A stretch of 10,561 nt of DNA from Gemmatimonadaceae bacterium (GTDB taxonomy: Bacteria; Gemmatimonadota; Gemmatimonadetes; Gemmatimonadales; Gemmatimonadaceae). The notes beneath the pieces were generated by a model, which saw only the letters and a program-made list of their open reading frames with translations, did no database searches and was not told where the DNA came from. Each line of letters opens with the position of its first letter. The first letter of the stretch is position 1. The DNA lies in assembly GCA_025356185.1 (NCBI GenBank), contig JANXUN010000385.1:1-10561 (forward strand), in the 5' to 3' direction. The position numbers were made by a program, and so were the translations under genes. Shown here one piece after another: positions 6,855 to 10,561 of the stretch.

Positions 6855-8465
6855 TCCGGAAAAGATGCAGCCGCCGAGGAAAGTCCCCTCCAACGACCGA
6901 TACCCATGAACGCCGCCGCCGCCAAACCCCGCGGCTTCGCCTGCCGCGTACACTCCCGGCAACGGAGTGCCGTCGGCGCGCAGCACCCGTCCGTGGAGGT
7001 CCGTCTCCAGTCCGCCTAACGATTTGCGCGTAAGCACATGTAACCGCACCGCAATCAACGGCCCCGCCGCCGGATCCAGCAATCGATGCAACGGTGCGAC
7101 GCGAATGAGTTTGTCGCCGAGATAATTGCGCGCGCCACGCATTGCCGTGATCTGCATGTCTTTTGTGAACGGGTTGTCGATCTCGCGATCGCGCGCACAA
7201 ATCTCGCGTTCAATGTGTGCAGCATCGAGTAACGGCGACGGCGTGAGCGCGTTCATGCGCGCCACCAATGTCGGTACGTCGTTCGCCTGCACAAAGTCTG
7301 TACCTTGATCAAGAAAACGCTGCACAGGCGCGGGCACTTTCCCATTCGCACGCGACAAGACTCCGCGCACACTCTTGCCCGTCAGATCAGGATTTTGCTC
7401 AGATCCCGATAACGCAAACTCTTTCGCAATAATCTTTTTCGATAAGACAAACCAACTGTGATCGTGCCCCGTGCCGCGCAAATGCGCGAGCGTACCAAGC
7501 GTATCGAACCCTGGAAACAGCGGTACGGGTAATCGACGACCCATCGCATCAAACCACATCGAGGATGGTCCCGGCAAAATGCGAATGCCGTGACGACTCC
7601 ACACCGGCGCATAGTTCTCGATGCCTTCGACGTAATGCCACATGCGATCGCCGTTAATGAGTCGACCACCAACGCGCTCGGTGATGCCGAGCATGCGTCC
7701 GTCAACAAAGTCGGGAACGCCGGCTATCATTTTTTGTGGCGCCGTTCCCAATCGCGACGGCCACTGCGCGCGTACCATGTCGTGATTGCCGCCGATACCG
7801 CCCGATGTTACAAGCACGACCTGCGAGCGCAACGTGAACTGCGATTGCACCACGCGACTGCTCATCGCGCTGCGCTCGACATCGCTCGACTCCAGCACGT
7901 CGCCTTCAACGCCGTCAACAACACCATTCGTCATCGATAGCGCATTCACACGATGACGAAAGCGCATCGACACGAGTCCGCGATCCACGCCCGCTTGCAC
8001 GCGCCGAATAAACGGTGCAAGCACGCCAGGCCCCGTGCCCCACGTGACGTGAAAACGCGGCACGGAATTACCATGACCAATGGCACCGTAGCCGCCGCGT
8101 TCCGCCCAACCGACGACGGGAAACCATCGCATCCCCTGCGCGTGCAGCCACGCGCGTTTTTCGCCCGCTGCAAAATGCACATACGCCTCGGCCCATTTGC
8201 GCGGCCAGTGATCGTCGTCGCGATCGAATGCGGCCGTGCCCTCCCAATCTTGCATCGCGAGATCGACACTGTCGCGGATGCGCATGCGACGTTGCTCGGG
8301 CGAATTGACAAGGAACAATCCACCAAACGACCAAAACGCCTGCCCGCCAAGATTCTGCGCGGGCTCTTGATCGAGCACGATCACTCGTCGTCCCGCGTCC
8401 ACAAGTTCGGCCGTTGCGACGAGCCCCGCGAGCCCTGCTCCGATGACGACTACATCGCTGTTCAA
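6816..8465 (-). CDS. FAD-binding dehydrogenase (FAD_binding_2 / predicted oxidoreductase COG3573-like)
   Basis: A flavoprotein of 549 residues from TTG 8465, in the fold family of fumarate reductase and 3-ketosteroid dehydrogenases. It has an N-terminal Rossmann motif 'GAGLAGLVA' (9-17) with acidic Glu34 closing the ADP site, 'GGQAFWSFGG' (40-49), a Trp/His-rich block ('DHWPRKWAEAYVHFAAGEKRAW') and a C-terminal FAD segment 'GVYAAGEAAGFGGGGVHGYR' (504-523). The uncharacterised predicted oxidoreductases of this type share this layout, and no substrate is known. The TTG start leaves 'MNSDVVVIGAG', the expected N-terminus, but has no ribosome site and abuts a repeat array. The frame stays open through that array to ATG 8639, which does have a GGAG site 8 nt upstream; that start would add 58 Arg-rich residues. 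The C-terminus runs into 12-bp tandem units. It is first in a run of four minus-strand genes. Function is confident at family level only. Confidence 0.92.
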   Translation of the reverse strand: MNSDVVVIGAGLAGLVATAELVDAGRRVIVLDQEPAQNLGGQAFWSFGGLFLVNSPEQRRMRIRDSVDLAMQDWEGTAAFDRDDDHWPRKWAEAYVHFAAGEKRAWLHAQGMRWFPVVGWAERGGYGAIGHGNSVPRFHVTWGTGPGVLAPFIRRVQAGVDRGLVSMRFRHRVNALSMTNGVVDGVEGDVLESSDVERSAMSSRVVQSQFTLRSQVVLVTSGGIGGNHDMVRAQWPSRLGTAPQKMIAGVPDFVDGRMLGITERVGGRLINGDRMWHYVEGIENYAPVWSRHGIRILPGPSSMWFDAMGRRLPVPLFPGFDTLGTLAHLRGTGHDHSWFVLSKKIIAKEFALSGSEQNPDLTGKSVRGVLSRANGKVPAPVQRFLDQGTDFVQANDVPTLVARMNALTPSPLLDAAHIEREICARDREIDNPFTKDMQITAMRGARNYLGDKLIRVAPLHRLLDPAAGPLIAVRLHVLTRKSLGGLETDLHGRVLRADGTPLPGVYAAGEAAGFGGGGVHGYRSLEGTFLGGCIFSGRTAGRTAGSTAG

Positions 8466-8563
8466 GGGGAGACGGGAGAAGGGAGACCGGAGACCGGAGA
8501 CGAACCGCCAGATGGAAGACTGGAGAGTAGAGATGGAAGACGGAAGACGCTCTCCATTCTTCG

Positions 8564-8610
8564 GTCTCCCGTCTCCCGTCTCCCGTCTCCCGTCTCCCGT
8601 CTCCCGTCTC
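8564..8610 (+). repeat. Perfect heptamer microsatellite (GTCTCCC), six units plus five bases
   Basis: Six exact copies of GTCTCCC (8564-8605) are followed by GTCTC (8606-8610), after which the pattern degrades to related units. A perfect 7-bp array of this length is prone to slipped-strand change. Seven is not a multiple of three, so any translation through it would shift frame with each unit. Confidence 0.95.
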
Positions 8611-8640
8611 GCCGCTCGTCTCCGGTCTCCGGTCACCATT

Positions 8641-8651
8641 CTCCCGTCTCC
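8641..8651 (-). promoter_or_regulatory. Repeat-derived ribosome binding site for an alternative FAD dehydrogenase start (ATG 8637-8639)
   Basis: On the minus strand GGAG (8651-8648) stands 8 nt before ATG 8639, with a second GGGAG (8645-8641) only 1 nt away. From this ATG the frame is open for 58 codons through the repeat array into the TTG at 8465 and the core enzyme. It is the only well-spaced Shine-Dalgarno site near either candidate start. It may be accidental, because GGAG is part of the repeat unit. Confidence 0.4.
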
Positions 8652-8692
8652 GCGAGCGTCAGGCGCGCTCCGCGCGCGTGACGCTCGCGGAG
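8648..8692. repeat. Near-perfect 45-nt hairpin in the divergent spacer
   Basis: CTCCGCGAGCGTCA (8648-8661) is the exact complement of TGACGCTCGCGGAG (8679-8692). After one G-G mismatch (8662/8678), six more pairs (8663-8668 with 8672-8677) close on a 3-nt loop, giving 20 of 21 pairs. It ends 19 nt before the metalloprotease ATG. It is too far from that start to be its ribosome site and lacks a T-tract on either strand. It could be a regulator site, a terminator for antisense transcription, or a dispersed palindromic element of REP type. Confidence 0.85.
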
Positions 8693-8711
8693 CAACGCTC
8701 GTCGCTCCTCT

Positions 8712-9530
8712 ATGAAGAACGTGGAATCGGCTTTGGGTGCCTGTGTCTTGGGGTTGGCGTGCTTTATTGGCGGGCAGACACTCGGCCTGCGTCGTGCGAT
8801 GCATCGTCAAGAGTCGGCGGGTGCGATCGCAGACCGCGTATTGACAGAACGCGTGTCCAACACGGCGACGCAAACTGCGCTCGATACGACAGAATCATTC
8901 GGCACCGCCGAACCCGAAATGCACGTGACAACCAGCCTCTACACGGCGTTGCCATTAATGTCTGCATTCGAAATGAAACGCCGCTTGATGCAAAGCAGTA
9001 ACGACAATTACATCAGCGACGTGATTGTCGCGCGTGATTCGACCGTGGTGCGATGGCCCGATCGGCTCATGCGTCCGCTGCGCGTGTGGGTTGACGAGCG
9101 CAACACGCTCGCCGGCTGGAATAGCGATTTCGTGCCAGCGGTGCGGGACGCGTTTTCGACCTGGGTCGAGACCGGTGTACCCGTGCACTTCGATTTCATT
9201 CACGATTCGGCGTCGGCCGATATTCACGTGCGATTCACGGAACGATTCGCGAATGGTATTAGCGGCAAGACGGTGTGGTCTCGCGACAACGCGTGGTGGC
9301 TCGTGTCGAGCGACATTCAAATTGGGCTCGCGCATCCAGGCGGCGGCACGGTAACGCCGCCGCAAATGCGCGCCATCGCGTTACATGAAGTCGGGCATTT
9401 GTTGGGACTCGATCACTCGCACGCGCTCGACAATATCATGTCGGCACGTATTCGCGTGCGTGACCTCACGGATGAAGACCGCGCGACGATTCGACTGCTG
9501 TACAGCGTCCCAGCAGGATCGCTACGCTAG
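8712..9530 (+). CDS. Matrixin-family zinc metalloprotease (M10A-like), membrane-anchored or secreted
   Basis: A 272-residue zinc protease expected to act outside the cytoplasm. A hydrophobic segment (about 7-25, after Lys2) should be a signal peptide or anchor. About 90 residues without a recognisable domain follow. The catalytic domain (about 115-265) opens with 'RPLRVWVDE', contains 'FSTW' and 'ADIHVRF', and carries the metzincin site 'HEVGHLLGLDH' with zinc ligands His225, His229 and His235 and base Glu226. The Met-turn follows in 'NIMSA' (Met243), and 'LTDEDRATIRLLY' is the usual closing helix. There is no cysteine-switch propeptide motif and no hemopexin domain, so latency must be controlled otherwise, if at all. 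ATG 8712 is the first start after an in-frame TGA at 8679, but no Shine-Dalgarno site precedes it. It diverges from the FAD dehydrogenase and converges on the PDZ protein. The protein target is unknown. Confidence 0.92.
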   Translation: MKNVESALGACVLGLACFIGGQTLGLRRAMHRQESAGAIADRVLTERVSNTATQTALDTTESFGTAEPEMHVTTSLYTALPLMSAFEMKRRLMQSSNDNYISDVIVARDSTVVRWPDRLMRPLRVWVDERNTLAGWNSDFVPAVRDAFSTWVETGVPVHFDFIHDSASADIHVRFTERFANGISGKTVWSRDNAWWLVSSDIQIGLAHPGGGTVTPPQMRAIALHEVGHLLGLDHSHALDNIMSARIRVRDLTDEDRATIRLLYSVPAGSLR

Positions 9531-9545
9531 ACCGAAGAATGACGA

Positions 9546-9574
9546 CGGGAGAAGGTCGACACAGCCTTCCCCCG
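9546..9574. terminator. Probable bidirectional terminator hairpin between convergent genes
   Basis: CGGGAGAAGG (9546-9555) pairs with CCTTCCCCCG (9565-9574) at 9 of 10 positions around a 9-nt loop; GAC/GTC at 9541-9543 and 9578-9580 could extend it. It sits in the 49-bp gap between the metalloprotease stop (9530) and the PDZ protein stop (9580). The T-tracts are poor on both strands, so position is the main support. Confidence 0.45.
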
Positions 9575-9579
9575 ACTGT

Positions 9580-10561
9580 CTAGAATTTGAGCGTGACGAT
9601 TCGCGCAGGCGTATCGCGTCCCGACACGGTCAACTTGACGACGTGCGAATCGGTCGTTCGCAAGAGACGTTGCAGCAACACCAGATCGCGCACCGGCGAA
9701 CCATTCACGGCGCGAATCATCTCTCCGCCGCGCATTCCCGATTCAGCCGCTGCCGATCCGGGTTGAACGCGTAGGATCAGCACGCCTGGCTCCACACCGA
9801 GCGTTTGCGCAAAATCGTCATCGACCGTGCTGAGCGTTGCGCCGTGCACAAATGTCGTCACCGACGTTAACGCACCACCTGGTCCCGCCGGACTTATGGC
9901 GAAACCCTGAACCGAACCCGCAGCCGGCTGCGCGGGCATCGATGGCGACACGCGTGCAATCACGCCACCACTCGCAGCGCCACCTGCTCCAGCGCTGGCG
10001 CTGCCGGTTGAAGCACGCGGCACCGCAGAGCGAGAATAGAAGACGACGTTCTTATCCGCCATTTCCGGCGGACGTTCCGACACCGTGACCGGCACTTCGC
10101 GCTTCTTCCCATCACGACGCACCATGATGCGCACGACGCTTCCCGGCGTCAACAACTTCGGATAGTTGATCGCTTGTGCCATGACATCGCGACCGTTGTA
10201 TGCGACGAGCGTGTCACCAGCATTCAATCCCGCGGTACGCGCAGGAGACGGTACATCGACCGCTTCGATCATCGGATAGTCGCAGTGCGACGTAAAACTT
10301 CCCGTGTCGGTCACGATGCGGATCTGCGAGCCCGAAAGATTCAGCCCCAAGTAACCGACCGGTGCAGACGATGCCGCCATGGCCCGCGCCATCTCGGCGA
10401 CACGCGGCTCCATCGAACGCAGACGAATTTCCAAATCTTCGCCGGGACGCTGGCGCAGTTCGGTAAACAGATTTTCCAACTCTGGCCGTGCACTGCGCAG
10501 CTGCACTTCCATTGCTTCGAAGGCCGCACCACGATTGAGCAGCCGACCATCAACCATGATT
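9580..10561 (-). CDS. PDZ-domain protein with two PDZ domains; N-terminal part outside window
   Basis: The frame is open to the window edge and ends at TAG 9580-9582. The Met codon at 10557 is probably internal, since Ile precedes it in frame. Numbering from that Met, an N-terminal helical stretch (about 12-62, rich in Glu, Arg and Ala) leads to PDZ1 (about 68-160). PDZ1 has 'YLGLNLSG' as a possible carboxylate-binding loop and 'AGLNAGDTLVAYNGRDV'. A low-complexity Ala/Gly/Ser linker (about 180-228) then leads to PDZ2 (about 238-325), with 'GVLILRVQPGSAAAESGMRGGEMIRAVNGSPV'-type core features. PDZ domains bind exposed C-termini, and in bacteria they are usually found in envelope proteases and chaperones. 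No protease catalytic domain is in view; one could lie upstream, but the visible helical region does not look like HtrA or CtpA. The convergent metalloprotease neighbour is suggestive only. Confidence 0.85.
   Translation of the reverse strand, partial: IMVDGRLLNRGAAFEAMEVQLRSARPELENLFTELRQRPGEDLEIRLRSMEPRVAEMARAMAASSAPVGYLGLNLSGSQIRIVTDTGSFTSHCDYPMIEAVDVPSPARTAGLNAGDTLVAYNGRDVMAQAINYPKLLTPGSVVRIMVRRDGKKREVPVTVSERPPEMADKNVVFYSRSAVPRASTGSASAGAGGAASGGVIARVSPSMPAQPAAGSVQGFAISPAGPGGALTSVTTFVHGATLSTVDDDFAQTLGVEPGVLILRVQPGSAAAESGMRGGEMIRAVNGSPVRDLVLLQRLLRTTDSHVVKLTVSGRDTPARIVTLKF

Larger units (their letters stand above)
8466..8651. repeat. Long imperfect palindrome made of GGAGACG/CGTCTCC-type units
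   Basis: The left part is purine-rich and the right part pyrimidine-rich, so the element is an interrupted inverted repeat. The outer arms are 8468-8502 and 8617-8651, 35 nt each with 33 pairing. An inner stem, 8515-8527 with 8550-8562, pairs at 12 of 13 positions around a 22-nt loop. Between outer and inner stems the right side carries a 47-bp heptamer array with no matching expansion on the left. The element fills most of the divergent spacer between the FAD dehydrogenase and the metalloprotease, so both promoters must lie in or across it. No AT-rich -10-like box is apparent. Similar GGGAGAC-type simple repeats occur in intergenic DNA of environmental bacteria, from general recall rather than a search. 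Confidence 0.85.

Noticed and set aside
8466..8651. CRISPR array
   Set aside because: The units are 7 bp with no unique spacers of regular length, and no cas genes are present.
8689..8692. GGAG in the hairpin arm as the metalloprotease ribosome site sequestered by the hairpin
   Set aside because: It lies 19 nt from ATG 8712, too far for a normal Shine-Dalgarno spacing.
8443..8715. Plus-strand 90-codon frame running through the repeat array, with repeated Ser-Pro-Val-Ser-Arg-Leu-Pro units
   Set aside because: Its composition is simply the heptamer read in three frames. It has no domain or ribosome site and lies over the FAD gene start and the divergent spacer. It is a repeat artefact.
8466..8873. 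Full upstream extension of the FAD dehydrogenase frame to 8873
   Set aside because: Beyond ATG 8639 the frame overlaps the metalloprotease coding region on the other strand and shows no conserved domain. Only the 8639 and 8465 starts deserve consideration.

Overview
The window looks like ordinary chromosomal DNA from a fairly GC-rich soil-type bacterium, most plausibly a member of the Gemmatimonadota. The evidence is the set of protein types rather than any marker gene. It holds a Ser/Thr kinase fused through one membrane segment to a C-terminal PD40 propeller ending in an 'EHWTQELLR' tail, a small matrixin metalloprotease with a bare catalytic domain, and an IorB-type molybdopterin subunit. 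Such combinations are common in Gemmatimonadota, with Acidobacteriota as the next possibility. Start codons are mixed: GTG for pgm and the kinase, TTG or GTG for two dehydrogenases, ATG for the rest. No tRNA, rRNA, CRISPR array, integrase or transposase was seen.

Layout. Bases 2-745 (+) are the 3' end of an IorB-type molybdenum hydroxylase large subunit. It is followed after 42 bp by a complete phosphoglucomutase of the PGM1 type (788-2416, +). From 8465 down to 2438 four genes run on the minus strand: an FAD-binding dehydrogenase (6816-8465), an iron-dependent alcohol dehydrogenase (5566-6747), a hotdog-fold acyl-CoA thioesterase (5112-5549) and the membrane Ser/Thr kinase (2438-5089). Gaps are 68, 16 and 22 bp, so the last three at least look co-transcribed. 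The kinase converges on pgm with 21 bp between stop codons. A matrixin metalloprotease (8712-9530, +) reads away from the FAD dehydrogenase and converges on a two-PDZ-domain protein (9580 to the window edge, -).

How the genes may work together. The two dehydrogenases and the thioesterase would suit oxidation of a lipid-like or alcohol substrate followed by release of an acyl group from CoA. The kinase may sense an extracytoplasmic signal through its propeller. No specific substrate can be read from the sequence.

The most unusual part is the 246-bp divergent spacer at 8466-8711. It holds a long imperfect palindrome built from GGAGACG/CGTCTCC-type units, with a 47-bp perfect array of the heptamer GTCTCCC, and then a separate, almost perfect 45-nt hairpin. 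The palindrome touches the likely start of the FAD dehydrogenase. Its outer end supplies a good ribosome site and an in-frame ATG (8639). If that ATG is used, each gain or loss of a 7-bp unit would shift the reading frame. The rest of the window reads as conventional metabolism and signalling.
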